Source: JANXXV01 sp038230275 (GTDB lineage Bacteria > Acidobacteriota > Terriglobia > Bryobacterales > Bryobacteraceae). From it: 43,761 bases of DNA. The translations under genes and the position numbers were made by a program. Below the pieces are notes generated by a model. That model was given only the letters and a program-made list of their open reading frames with translations, did no database searches and was not told the origin of the DNA. This document shows, one piece after another, positions 31,594 through 39,801 of the stretch. The stretch is from assembly GCA_038230275.1 (NCBI GenBank), contig JBBRNO010000042.1, positions 1 through 43,761 of the forward strand, in the 5' to 3' direction. How positions within the stretch are numbered: position 1 is the stretch's first letter; each line of letters starts with the position of its first letter.

Positions 31594-32277
31594 ATGACCG
31601 GTCCCCCCGTGATGCGCCAGACCTGGCGCGATCTCACCTTCCTGCATTGGCCTATGGAAGCCGCCATCGTTCGACCGTTTCTTCCCGATGGGCTACAGCT
31701 GGATCTGCACGGCGGCGTGGCATGGGTGGGTCTGGTGCCGTTTGTCATCGACGATTTGACGCTGCCGAAAGCGCCCGCCGTGCCCTGGCTCTCCAGCTTT
31801 GCGGAAACCAATATCCGGACTTACGTGGTGGATCGCAACGGCCTGCGCGGCGTCTGGTTTTTCTCGCTCGATGCGGCGCGTTTGCCGGCGGTGATCGGCG
31901 CACGCGCTGCCTATGCGCTTCCCTATTTCTGGGCGCGGATGCGCGTGGAGTGCGACGGAAAAACCGCACGATATTCCAGCCGGCGCCGTTTCAGCGCGCT
32001 GGGCCGTTGCGATGTAGAAGTGATCATCGGGGACATCATAGAGCAGCCCAGCGAGTTGGACTTATTCCTGACCGCGCGATACAGTTTGTTCGCGCACCGG
32101 GGCAAACGACTCTTAAAAGCCGACGTGGAACATCCGCCCTGGAAGTTGCAGCGCGCGACGGTGGTGAAACTGGAACAGGATCTGTTGCAAGCTGCTGGGC
32201 TGCCGGTTGTGGAATCCAGACCTCTGGTTCACTTCGGCGGCAGAGTGGATGTCCTGGTCGGCGCCTGCTTACCCTAG
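31594..32277 (+). CDS. DUF2071 (YqjF-like) protein
   Basis: A 227-residue soluble protein with the family's layout: LTFLHWPMEAAIVRPFLPDG near the N-terminus, GVAWVGLVPFVIDDL, the NIRTYVVDRNGLRGVWFFSL stretch, and a C-terminal strand set ending PLVHFGGRVDVLVGACLP. The acetoacetate-decarboxylase-like fold has no known activity. It follows recQ by 13 bases. The second Met (31612) could be the real start, since the conserved region begins there. Its stop overlaps that of the convergent DUF362 gene by four bases. Confidence 0.88.
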   Translation: MTGPPVMRQTWRDLTFLHWPMEAAIVRPFLPDGLQLDLHGGVAWVGLVPFVIDDLTLPKAPAVPWLSSFAETNIRTYVVDRNGLRGVWFFSLDAARLPAVIGARAAYALPYFWARMRVECDGKTARYSSRRRFSALGRCDVEVIIGDIIEQPSELDLFLTARYSLFAHRGKRLLKADVEHPPWKLQRATVVKLEQDLLQAAGLPVVESRPLVHFGGRVDVLVGACLP

Positions 32278-33440
32278 GCTCTGCGCCGCGTCCTGAAGTC
32301 GAACTTCGCATCGCTGATCGACGTTCCAATCACTTCTATTCGTTTCAGATCCCGCGTGCCCACGCCGTGCAATTCCGCCAGGCGCAGCGTACTATCGCTG
32401 GTCTCAAACGGTGCGCGGCCGCGGTCGGCCATCGGGTCGTACCCCATCACGGCAGCGGACACCGCATCGGTGGTCACGCAGTTGGTTCCCATCAGCAAAA
32501 CGCCAGGGCTCACTGGAACCACGCCGCCGATCCACGGGCCTTCTCCACCCGCCATGGATTCAATGCCATCGATGATCGCCAGATGGATAGGCCGAGCGGA
32601 AATCAGATCCGCCACCACTCTTGGCACTCGATACCCGCCGTCGCGCGGACACTTCGGATCGTTCTCGGCAGGCGCAATTTTCGACGGCGCCCGCGAGCCG
32701 CTGTGAATCACGGATCCGCGCCCGCCGGACGGCTTAATGCTTGGTTCGTCGCGTCCGGCACCGTCGCCGTAAATTGTGCAGGGCGTGATGCCGAAGCAGT
32801 TCTTCATTGACAGCGTGATCCCGGCCGTCGCATGGTCCTTCATCTTCGCGATGGAGACGAATACATCGCAATCTTCATACGAATGGTTCAGGTAATACTG
32901 CTTGAACATATGTCCGCCGTTGGGCGGCGTGAACACGGAATACTTTTTCGCATTACCCAGGTAATTCGTATTCTCCATCTCCACATGGGCGGCGGCATTC
33001 AGCAGGCTGCTGGGGTCCCAGTTGCCTTCCATCATGTATTCTTCCAGCGGATCGGCGTTATTCCATGGGCTTTCCAGCAGGCGAATGCGCGTGGCCCCCG
33101 CTTTGCCCATTAGTGCGATGGTGGTCCCAATCACGGCGGGGTGCGTCCAATGCGCCAGTTCCGCCGGGCGATAGCCCATTCGCTGATTCGGAGACCCGGT
33201 GAGGTTGATCTTGATCGCCACCGTCTTCCCTGCCACCATCCGGCGAAGCCCGCCCAGTTGGTCGAACATCTTCTCCATCAGCGGAACCAGTTCCTTGCCA
33301 TAGCTATTGCAGCGGGCAATCGCCACGGGCGCTGTAGGCGGGGCGGCGCCCAACGATGGCCGTGCGCCCGCGAGCGCTCCGGCAGTTGCCGTCACGGCGG
33401 ACATCCATTGTCTGCGGGTATATCCAGGGCACTGATGCAT
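32274..33440 (-). CDS. Tat-exported DUF362 protein
   Basis: A 388-residue protein with a twin-arginine-like leader (TRRQWMSAVTATAGALAG, about 9-26) and a DUF362 domain: VAGKTVAIKINLTG, the HPAVIGTTIALMGKAGATRIRLLES block, SIAKMKDHATAGITLSMKNCFGI and the C-terminal NCVTTDAVSAAVMGYDP. Members are predicted metal- or cofactor-binding proteins without an assigned reaction; this version lacks the ferredoxin domain found in some relatives. It lies two bases after a gene of unknown function on the same strand, so they probably form an operon. Confidence 0.87.
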   Translation of the reverse strand: MHQCPGYTRRQWMSAVTATAGALAGARPSLGAAPPTAPVAIARCNSYGKELVPLMEKMFDQLGGLRRMVAGKTVAIKINLTGSPNQRMGYRPAELAHWTHPAVIGTTIALMGKAGATRIRLLESPWNNADPLEEYMMEGNWDPSSLLNAAAHVEMENTNYLGNAKKYSVFTPPNGGHMFKQYYLNHSYEDCDVFVSIAKMKDHATAGITLSMKNCFGITPCTIYGDGAGRDEPSIKPSGGRGSVIHSGSRAPSKIAPAENDPKCPRDGGYRVPRVVADLISARPIHLAIIDGIESMAGGEGPWIGGVVPVSPGVLLMGTNCVTTDAVSAAVMGYDPMADRGRAPFETSDSTLRLAELHGVGTRDLKRIEVIGTSISDAKFDFRTRRRA

Positions 33441-33442
33441 GG

Positions 33443-34681
33443 TTAGTCTCCAAACTCAATTGCAGCGTATACGGGGAACGGCGGTAGATTCACTTCCACG
33501 CCTTCCCCTCTTGGCGTGATCGACAACGTCTCGGGCGCCTGGCCGGACAGCCCCAACAACTTCGCGGATCGATACGGATGGGCGACATACAAACTGACCG
33601 GATGCCCAAACGCGCGCGTTGCGTAATTCACAATCTGTACCAGCCCCGCTCCGTTGGGCCCACGGGTGTAGCGCGCATTGGTAGAGCCGGCATTCCACAA
33701 TCGGATCACATCGTGCCGCCGGCTCATCATCAAATGGGCGTCGCTGGCCACTTGATACGGGTCCGTCCACAGCTTGCGCGCAATCGCCACGCGGCCCTCG
33801 CCGTGGGAAAAATAATCGTAGCTGTTTTCAAAACTGCCCGCGGCCTTCATTGCCGAAGCCATATGCGCCAGGCTTGCCGGCGCAATCACCAATCCGCCGC
33901 CCATCAAGAATTCGCCCAACACAGCCTGCAAGCGCGGGTCCGGCTCGCGCTGTTGCACCAAAAGAATTGCCTTCAAACCCTGCACCGATTTCGCATCGGC
34001 AACGGCTGGATCCAGAATCCGATACGGCAAATAGCGGCGGTTGCAAAGGTTCAGCACTTCGCCGCCCAGGAACTCATTGGGCCCGGCAAAATCGGAAAGC
34101 ACACCGAACTTCGCCACTGTTTGGTATCTGTGCCACGTCTTGTTCCGTTCGAAGAACTGCACTGCCTCGCTGATGTTCTTCCAGGTAGAAAGCGCCTCGG
34201 CATTTCCCGTCGATAGCCCTTTGCGCAACTGGGCATCCAATGAAATAAGCCATCGCGATCCATAAGCGGCGGCGTCCGCCACCGCCAGTGCGTACGCCTC
34301 GCCGCGCACCATGCCGGAATCTTTGGGAGGGTCGGCGACAATCCAAATCGGCTTCTCCGGTGTTTTCCCGGACGCCCTCGCGTGAGTCAAAGATGAAATC
34401 CAGCCGTTGGAATCCACCCACGGCGCGCCCGTCGGGCCAGTGGCCACACCGCGTGATTTACCGCGTCCCGTCACCGGCACCTTGGGCCATTTTGCCTTGC
34501 GGATCAGCGTGACGCCGGATTCCAACGCGCTGATGGAAACCGCGTCCAACCCGGACCGCTTCGCCATGTCTCCGGTTGTTCTTTCCCCCACCAAGCAATT
34601 CACCGGAGAACCCTTCAACCACTCGAAGGACGCCGATTCATCGGGCCAGTAGAGCGGAATCCAATCAGACGGCTTAGTCAT
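33443..34681 (-). CDS. uncharacterised protein upstream of the DUF362 gene
   Basis: The protein has 412 residues, no signal peptide by eye, and an alternating alpha/beta pattern. Possible landmarks are KPIWIVADPPKDSGMVRGEA (112-131), WLISLDAQLRKG, the YLPYRILDPAVADAKSVQGL and GGGLVIAPASL region, which resembles a glutamine-amidotransferase-like trimerisation domain of some glycoside hydrolases, and a C-terminal beta domain (VSLYVAHPYRSAKLLGLSG). I do not recognise the family. It forms a pair with the DUF362 gene. GATAAT lies 10 bases before its ATG, with CGGAG between. Its start lies 50 bases from the divergent enolase gene. Confidence 0.75.
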   Translation of the reverse strand: MTKPSDWIPLYWPDESASFEWLKGSPVNCLVGERTTGDMAKRSGLDAVSISALESGVTLIRKAKWPKVPVTGRGKSRGVATGPTGAPWVDSNGWISSLTHARASGKTPEKPIWIVADPPKDSGMVRGEAYALAVADAAAYGSRWLISLDAQLRKGLSTGNAEALSTWKNISEAVQFFERNKTWHRYQTVAKFGVLSDFAGPNEFLGGEVLNLCNRRYLPYRILDPAVADAKSVQGLKAILLVQQREPDPRLQAVLGEFLMGGGLVIAPASLAHMASAMKAAGSFENSYDYFSHGEGRVAIARKLWTDPYQVASDAHLMMSRRHDVIRLWNAGSTNARYTRGPNGAGLVQIVNYATRAFGHPVSLYVAHPYRSAKLLGLSGQAPETLSITPRGEGVEVNLPPFPVYAAIEFGD

Positions 34682-34731
34682 GAATGCTCCGATTATCTCT
34701 CAATTCCCGCCGCGCGTTTTGCGAAACTCAA

Positions 34732-35973
34732 ATGATGGCCTTTCACATTCAGCAGATCTTCGCCTGGGAGATTCTCGATTCGCGCGGTAACCCCACCGTG
34801 GCCGCCCGCTGCACGCTCTCAAACGGAATCGCGGCCAAAGCGCATGCCCCATCGGGCGCTTCCACCGGACGGCATGAAGCAGTGGAGCTTCGCGATGGCG
34901 ATCCAAATCGCTACGCCGGGAAAGGGGTGCTGCGCGCGGTCGGCAATGTGAATCAAGTGATTGCTCCGGCGCTGGCGGGACTGCTTCCCGCTGAGGCCGA
35001 CGCGCGAATGCTGGAACTAGACCCGTCTCCAAACAAAGCCAGCCTCGGGGCCAATGCGATCCTGGCGGTATCTTGCGCCGCGGCGCGCGCGGCTGCCCTG
35101 GCGGAGCGAATCCCGTTGTGGCGGTACCTGGCGGGCCGGCGCGTTCCCAAATTGCCCGTCCCCATGGTGAACATCCTCTCTGGCGGACTGCACGCCGGGC
35201 GGAACATCGAGTTTCAGGACTTCCTCGTCGTCCCAAACGGCATCCAGGAATACGGACGGCAGATTGAGGCCATCGCCGCCATTCACCGCGCCGCCAGAAT
35301 TGTCCTGGAAGAAGCCGGTTGCATTCTCACCGGAGTCGCGGACGAAGGGGGCTGGGGACCCCGGCTTGCATCCAATGAGAGAGCGTTGGAATACCTTACC
35401 AGTGCCATTGAACTCGCGGGGTTTCGGCCTGGCGCCGACGTCTCCATTGCGATTGACGTTGCGTCGTCCCATTTCTTCACCGGAGACGCTTACCACCTTC
35501 AGACCGAAGACCGGACCTTGACTGCCGCCGGGATGGTTGATTTGCTGGCCGGCTGGAGTGCTCGCTACCCCGTAATCTCCATTGAAGACGGGTTAGCCGA
35601 GGACGACTGGGCCGGCTGGCAATTGCTGACTGCTCGGCTGGGGAAATCCGTGCAGCTGGTGGGCGACGATCTGTTCACCACGAATCTGGAAAGACTGGAG
35701 CGCGGAATCGGCACCGGGGCCGGGAATGCAGTGCTGGTAAAGATGAACCAGATTGGGACGCTTACCGAAACCTTTGCCGTGGTGGACCGTGCACGGGACG
35801 CAGGATTCGCGGCGGTAGTCTCTGCCCGGTCCGGTGAAACCGAAGACGACTTTCTGGCGGATCTGGCCACAGCCTCCGGTGCCGGACAGATCAAGGTCGG
35901 CTCCATCACCCGGTCGGAACGGCTGGCGAAATACAACCGCCTGTTTGAGATTGAGCGGGAGCTACAAGGGTAA
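34732..35973 (+). CDS. eno: divergent enolase paralogue
   Basis: Enolase interconverts 2-phosphoglycerate and phosphoenolpyruvate. This 413-residue protein has the fold markers SGASTGRHEA (41-50), ADEGGWGP (203-210), the metal acids Asp242, Glu285 (SIEDGL) and Asp312 (VGDDLFTTN), Lys337 (LVKMNQIGT) and QIKVGSITRSER. Several usually invariant positions differ. The His of SHRSGETED is Ala365 (SARSGETED), the GGxHADN loop reads GGLHAGR, and the Gln-Glu-Phe of the active site is Gln-Asp-Phe (Asp163). It is about 15 residues shorter than standard enolase. It may therefore be a secondary enolase with altered substrate. ATG at 34732 or 34735; no strong ribosome site. Confidence 0.88.
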   Translation: MMAFHIQQIFAWEILDSRGNPTVAARCTLSNGIAAKAHAPSGASTGRHEAVELRDGDPNRYAGKGVLRAVGNVNQVIAPALAGLLPAEADARMLELDPSPNKASLGANAILAVSCAAARAAALAERIPLWRYLAGRRVPKLPVPMVNILSGGLHAGRNIEFQDFLVVPNGIQEYGRQIEAIAAIHRAARIVLEEAGCILTGVADEGGWGPRLASNERALEYLTSAIELAGFRPGADVSIAIDVASSHFFTGDAYHLQTEDRTLTAAGMVDLLAGWSARYPVISIEDGLAEDDWAGWQLLTARLGKSVQLVGDDLFTTNLERLERGIGTGAGNAVLVKMNQIGTLTETFAVVDRARDAGFAAVVSARSGETEDDFLADLATASGAGQIKVGSITRSERLAKYNRLFEIERELQG

Positions 35974-35976
35974 ACT
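35971..35976 (+). promoter_or_regulatory. TAAACT box 6 bases before the DUF1572 gene
   Basis: The hexamer contains the enolase stop codon and fits the TANNNT-6-ATG pattern. It is a weaker match to a -10 consensus than TAAAAT. Confidence 0.3.
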
Positions 35977-35982
35977 GTCCTT

Positions 35983-36492
35983 ATGGAATCCGAATTGGCA
36001 TCGTTGTTCCTTAGCCACTCCACCAAGAAGCTGGAGCAGATGACCGGGCACATCGAGACATGTATCAGTAAGTTGGGCGATGATTTGATTTGGGCTCGCA
36101 ATGGCAGCCACGAGAACACCATCGGGAATCTGGTGCTCCATTTGGAGGGCAACGTCCGGCAGTGGATCATCGCCGGAATCGGCGGCGTGCCAGACGTCCG
36201 CAAGCGGGATCTGGAGTTTTCCACAACCGAAGGGCGTACCGCCGGCCAACTGTCTTCCCACATCAGGAAGACCATGAATGAAGCGATGGAAATCATCGGC
36301 GGCCTCAGCTCTGCACGGCTATTGGAACGCATCACTCCGCAGAGCGGCACCGTCTCCGTGCTGGAGGCGATCTATCAGGTGGTGGGGCATTTCCAGCAGC
36401 ACACGGGCCAGATTATGTTCGCCACCAAACAACTTTCCGGGGACGGTCTAGGCTTCTATCAACCGCCGGCGCCTCCCGCTAACCCTGTGTAA
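35983..36492 (+). CDS. DinB-like DUF1572 family protein
   Basis: A 169-residue four-helix protein of the DinB/YfiT-like superfamily. The metal-site histidines are suggested by NLVLHLEGNVRQWI (first helix pair) and VVGHFQQHTGQI (last helix). Family members may be metal-dependent transferases for small thiols (bacillithiol or mycothiol), but most have no known substrate. It starts nine bases after the enolase stop. TAAACT (35971-35976), which includes that stop codon, lies six bases before the ATG, so it may have its own leaderless message. Confidence 0.85.
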   Translation: MESELASLFLSHSTKKLEQMTGHIETCISKLGDDLIWARNGSHENTIGNLVLHLEGNVRQWIIAGIGGVPDVRKRDLEFSTTEGRTAGQLSSHIRKTMNEAMEIIGGLSSARLLERITPQSGTVSVLEAIYQVVGHFQQHTGQIMFATKQLSGDGLGFYQPPAPPANPV

Positions 36493-36608
36493 CGCTCTTT
36501 AGAATCAACAGCTAACCCCTGGCATAACCCCGCGTCACTCCGCCGTAACTTCCTGCCGCGGCTCGATTTGCTGCAAGCTGGTCCTCGCAAATACAAATGA
36601 GGACAAGC

Positions 36609-36794
36609 ATGAAGCAATTGCAGAAATCGAAAGCGGCAATCTTACTGGGCATGGGCGTGATGATCGCGGCTACCTTCCTGAACGCGGCCCATCCCGTTCG
36701 GGTAAAGCCAGCCAAGACGGCTGTGGAAATCTCCGCCAACATCAGCACGGCCGACGACTGGGATTCCCCCTCCGTGAACAGCGACGCCCGATAG
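36609..36794 (+). CDS. small exported or membrane peptide (61 aa)
   Basis: The ATG at 36609 is preceded by GAGGA at a good distance. The product has a basic start, a hydrophobic helix (AAILLGMGVMIAATFLNAA) and a short polar tail with AEISANISTADDWDSP-like composition. I do not recognise a family. It could be a secreted peptide, a toxin-like membrane peptide or a leader gene. An upstream in-frame ATG at 36597 is less well placed. A second tiny ORF with its own ribosome site begins 22 bases downstream. Confidence 0.55.
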   Translation: MKQLQKSKAAILLGMGVMIAATFLNAAHPVRVKPAKTAVEISANISTADDWDSPSVNSDAR

Positions 36795-36816
36795 GAAATC
36801 AAAGGACCCGCCTACC

Positions 36817-36894
36817 ATGAATAAACTAACCTGGGCGATTGCCCTACTGTTCGCCAGCGGGCTGCGAGCTTCGCTCATAGGCCATAATTTCTAG
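36817..36894 (+). CDS. very small ORF with signal-peptide-like sequence, possibly a truncated gene
   Basis: AAAGGA precedes an ATG that encodes 25 residues: MNKLTWAIALLFASGLRAS followed by LIGHNF and a TAG stop. The start looks like a normal secretory signal. Reading through the TAG continues in the same frame for about 30 more codons (GTVTSVDGPPEPNFARRLAL...), and GTVTSVDG is the kind of motif that opens a secreted beta domain. A Trp codon changed to TAG (TGG to TAG) would explain this, so it may be the remnant of a small secreted protein. Support is weak. Confidence 0.35.
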   Translation: MNKLTWAIALLFASGLRASLIGHNF

Positions 36895-36945
36895 GGAACG
36901 GTGACCAGCGTCGACGGTCCGCCTGAACCTAACTTCGCCCGGCGA

Positions 36946-37368
36946 TTAGCGCTGTCGACTGCCGCTATTCCTGCGCCGCACTAGAAATATGGGTGGCTTG
37001 TTCTCGTGTCGTATTTCTATCTGCTCTGAGGTAAGGTACGTAAATCCCCGAAGCGATGACCTTCTTCGACCGGACTGATAGAATGTTTTGAATTTCTTGC
37101 ACTGCTCTTCGGCGGTGGTACGCTTCATGTCGAAGCGAATTATTCCCAGGTGGGTTCCGAGCGGATATCTTGATTCATTGAAGTCTCCATCAATCGCCAC
37201 TACGATCCTGGAGTGCTCTTGTGCATACTTCATTACGCCGTCATCGGTACATCCCTTAATTTGCAATTCTCTGACGTATTCGGCTGATGGAACAAGCAGC
37301 CGAATACACTCAGCTAGCCGATCAGTCACAGATTCGTCAAAGAGTAGCCGTAGATGGGGCGACGACAA
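36946..37368 (-). CDS. DUF5615-like PIN-fold protein (putative toxin)
   Basis: The product begins LRLLFDESVTDRLAECI, with the Asp-Glu pair that starts DUF5615/Mut7-C-like PIN proteins, and continues with CTDDGVMKYAQEHSRIVVAIDGDF (acidic positions of the fold) and GIIRFDMKRTTAEEQ. Such proteins are usually encoded directly after a DUF433 gene, as here, and are proposed toxins of type II modules. The frame is open to an ATG at 37407, but that start overlaps the DUF433 gene by 71 bases, so a TTG at 37368 is used. The C-terminal 25 residues are Arg-rich. Confidence 0.68.
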   Translation of the reverse strand: MSSPHLRLLFDESVTDRLAECIRLLVPSAEYVRELQIKGCTDDGVMKYAQEHSRIVVAIDGDFNESRYPLGTHLGIIRFDMKRTTAEEQCKKFKTFYQSGRRRSSLRGFTYLTSEQIEIRHENKPPIFLVRRRNSGSRQR

Positions 37369-37654
37369 CTGGCGACTCCAGAACCAATCTGGCGAAATAA
37401 ACAGCATCTTTGATCTGCTCCGTCGTCAGCGTCGGATAGGATTTTTGGGCTTGAATCAAACTTCCGTACATCTCAATGGAATCCAAAATCATGTAGACGG
37501 GAATTCTTGTACCCCTAATAACCGGAGCGCCACCTTGAATTTTAGGATCTACCTCAATGCCGGGAACTTCGGCAACCAAGCGCGTGAAGTGCTCCTGTGT
37601 TGCGCGGCCCCATCGAAGCGTGTATGCGCTATTGAGGCCTGAATCCAAGGTCAC
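37337..37654 (-). CDS. DUF433-domain protein (putative antitoxin)
   Basis: The DUF433 motif is clear: GIEVDPKIQGGAPVIRGTRI, then PVYMILDSIEMYGSLIQAQKSYPTLT and TEQIKDAVYFARLVLE. This small winged-helix-like domain serves as the DNA-binding antitoxin partner of DUF5615-type proteins. The frame is open to an ATG at 37804, which would overlap the DUF3467-like gene by 80 bases; a GTG at 37654 is used here, and a TTG at 37579 is also possible. It overlaps the downstream PIN-like gene. Confidence 0.68.
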   Translation of the reverse strand: MTLDSGLNSAYTLRWGRATQEHFTRLVAEVPGIEVDPKIQGGAPVIRGTRIPVYMILDSIEMYGSLIQAQKSYPTLTTEQIKDAVYFARLVLESPVVVAPSTATL

Positions 37655-37724
37655 GCCAAGATCAATGCTATCTGGTGAAGTAGTGGCTTCATTGAAGGAG
37701 ATATTACCCTCAGCAGGCCGGATA

Positions 37725-38099
37725 TCACTTTCTTGCTGTCTTCGGCGATGACCGTACGACAGGTGTGGGTTCTTCACTCGCAGCTGATTTCTGGCTAATG
37801 TCATAACCCGATTCCTTCAAACTTCCTTCAATGTTATTTATCTGGAATCTGAGGTCCCGAAGGGTCTCAGTTGACATCGCCAGCCGCTGTACAACCAAAA
37901 ACCTAACCAGTCCTTCGGATTTCCCCAAAGACAGTAAATCGTCTACGGGGATGACGCCCAAGTCGATAAAGACATCACCCTTATGAAACGATACTTGCGT
38001 GTGGTTAACGAAAAGAGGTGCCTCCTGGATGGTTGTTGATTCCGAAGAACTCAACACCTTGGTTAGCTTTACCTCTCTGCCCAACGATTCTTTTATCAT
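37725..38099 (-). CDS. DUF3467-like protein
   Basis: The 124-residue product has the DUF3467 pattern: APLFVNHTQVSFHKGDVFID followed by a strand with FLVVQRLAMSTETLRDL and a final helix (INNIEGSLKES). The last 25 residues are polar and probably disordered. The function of the family is unknown. It lies at the head of a compact minus-strand group with the DUF433 and DUF5615-like genes, and the frames overlap if long starts are used. TAGTGC lies six bases before the ATG, a poor match to a -10 box. Confidence 0.6.
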   Translation of the reverse strand: MIKESLGREVKLTKVLSSSESTTIQEAPLFVNHTQVSFHKGDVFIDLGVIPVDDLLSLGKSEGLVRFLVVQRLAMSTETLRDLRFQINNIEGSLKESGYDISQKSAASEEPTPVVRSSPKTARK

Positions 38100-38301
38100 T
38101 TTGTGGCACTAGCGCCCTCATGGTAACACATGGGAAACGCAGGGACACCCGCCGGCTAACGCGCAGCTTCAAGGTACAGATGGCAGTTCTCTTCGGTTAC
38201 GAAAGCCTTAGCAGTCCCTCGGTGTGTTTTGCCTGCCATGGTGTGGTTATGTTTGAATCACGCTCCGGAGTCAAGTACATTAAGACCGAAAAATCCGGAG
38301 T

Positions 38302-39777
38302 CTAACGCGGGGCTCTTTCCCAATACACCGTGCAATCCTCCACATCCACTTGGTGGACGAAGAGCTTCTTCAGGTCCAGGTCCCCCACGTTCATCCCGTC
38401 CTCGCAAACCTGGACCGTTTGAAACAGGCCAGCCTGAATCCTGCGTTTCACCTCCGCGAAGGAGATTACATGCAGAAATTTCGACCGCGCGGCGTCGAAT
38501 TCCAGCTTGTGAGAATCCACCAGTTCCATTCCCGATGGCGGCCGCAGCCCGGTAAGGAAGTAGATATGCTCATCCGCCAGCAACGCGCCTCCAGGGGGCG
38601 TCACCAGCTTCACTTGTCTGGCGATCTCATCCATCTGCGCCCATCGCCAGTCATCCTTTTCTTCATACAGTGATTTCGCCAGCCCACAGCAGAGCAGCGC
38701 AATAAAGAGCAGGACCGCGGGGTAGGGCCGGTCGGGATCAAACATCCGCGCCGTAATCCAATACAGGCCAACCACGGCCAGGATGGAAAGAAACGGCACT
38801 GTCAGCAGGTAGTATCGCTGGAAGGTGGGATGCGCGGTGGAAATATGCAGGCCCAACGCCAGCGCGATCCAGCCGCACAGGTAGAATTCCGCGCGTGCCG
38901 TGGCCGCGCATTCGCTATGGAAGCGAATGAACACCAGCCCGGCTATCGCCAGCAGCCCCAAGAGCAAGGCGTGAGACGAATCGATCCAGGAGAGCATTAC
39001 GCCGATGTTTTGGCTGGTCGCATTCTCCCATTGCACTCCGCGATAGCGAAAGTTGTATTCGATGACGCCGAAGAACACCTGCCTCGGGGATTCCATCAGC
39101 AAACGGAGTAATGGCAGGAACGCCGCCGCCACTCCCGCCGCAAAGCCGGCAGCTTTCGTCCAGCGGCTGCCAACGCGATTGCAGACCAATATCCAAAGCA
39201 CCAGCACCGGGGCCACTGGGGCCGTAAGTAGCGACGCCGCTGCCGCCGCGCCGGCCAATACCCCGGCAAACATAGCGGGCAGTGCGCTTTCCCGCCCCAC
39301 CGCCCACAGCGATACTCGAAACGCGGCGGCAATCAGCAGCAGGCAGAATCCGTACGCCTGCCCGATGGTGCCGAAATCCACCACCAACACATTCATACCG
39401 ATGGCGCAGGCGGCCGCTACAGCTGCCGCAAACCGCCAGCGAGGGATTGGGAAATAGCGGTAAACGAAATCGGCCATCAACATAACCGCGCCGGACGTGC
39501 ATATTGCGGCCACTGCATGAACCGTACGCCAACTCTCGCCGAATGCCCACATCCAACCGGCATTCCAGTAGGCATTCAGCGGGGTCTGCGAGAAAACGAA
39601 ATCTAGGTACGGTTTTTTTCCGGCCTTGATCAACTGCGCGGCCAGCATGTGAAAGCCCTCATCCCAGGCGAAAGCGGCGGTTTGGGAATAGACCAGCAAC
39701 CCGGCACAAAGCAGGAAAACCACACTGCAAAGCGCCAGATAAAGCCGCCCGCTCCGGTCTATCGAATCAGTTTCCAT
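38302..39777 (-). CDS. GT-C-type membrane glycosyltransferase (GT39/ArnT-like)
   Basis: A 491-residue polytopic membrane protein with about 11 hydrophobic segments. The first periplasmic loop after helix 1 begins with AFAWDEGFHMLAAQLI; the Asp-Glu pair is the catalytic signature of GT-C enzymes such as the PMT/ArnT family. FVFSQTPLNAYWNAG in the same loop fits the family. The last ~110 residues are a soluble C-terminal domain. Such enzymes transfer a sugar from a polyprenyl phosphate donor to an extracytoplasmic acceptor, which is unknown here. TAGTAT lies eight bases before the ATG. The gene is divergent from the YkgJ-type gene with 24 bases between starts. Confidence 0.82.
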   Translation of the reverse strand: METDSIDRSGRLYLALCSVVFLLCAGLLVYSQTAAFAWDEGFHMLAAQLIKAGKKPYLDFVFSQTPLNAYWNAGWMWAFGESWRTVHAVAAICTSGAVMLMADFVYRYFPIPRWRFAAAVAAACAIGMNVLVVDFGTIGQAYGFCLLLIAAAFRVSLWAVGRESALPAMFAGVLAGAAAAASLLTAPVAPVLVLWILVCNRVGSRWTKAAGFAAGVAAAFLPLLRLLMESPRQVFFGVIEYNFRYRGVQWENATSQNIGVMLSWIDSSHALLLGLLAIAGLVFIRFHSECAATARAEFYLCGWIALALGLHISTAHPTFQRYYLLTVPFLSILAVVGLYWITARMFDPDRPYPAVLLFIALLCCGLAKSLYEEKDDWRWAQMDEIARQVKLVTPPGGALLADEHIYFLTGLRPPSGMELVDSHKLEFDAARSKFLHVISFAEVKRRIQAGLFQTVQVCEDGMNVGDLDLKKLFVHQVDVEDCTVYWERAPR

Positions 39778-39785
39778 ACCGTTCC

Positions 39786-39791
39786 ATACTA
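39786..39791 (-). promoter_or_regulatory. TAGTAT box 8 bases before the glycosyltransferase gene
   Basis: It lies in the 24-base gap between divergent starts and overlaps by two bases the TAAGCT box facing the other way (39790-39795). Confidence 0.35.
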
Positions 39792-39795
39792 AGCT
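39790..39795 (+). promoter_or_regulatory. TAAGCT box 6 bases before the YkgJ-type gene
   Basis: TANNNT at the leaderless spacing from the ATG at 39802, back to back with the box of the divergent glycosyltransferase gene. Confidence 0.3.
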
Positions 39796-39801
39796 TTAAG
39801 T

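Noticed and set aside
38262..38303. direct repeat TCCGGAGTC (two copies) as an attachment site
   Set aside because: Nine bases, only two copies about 30 bases apart, and no integrase nearby; chance is sufficient.
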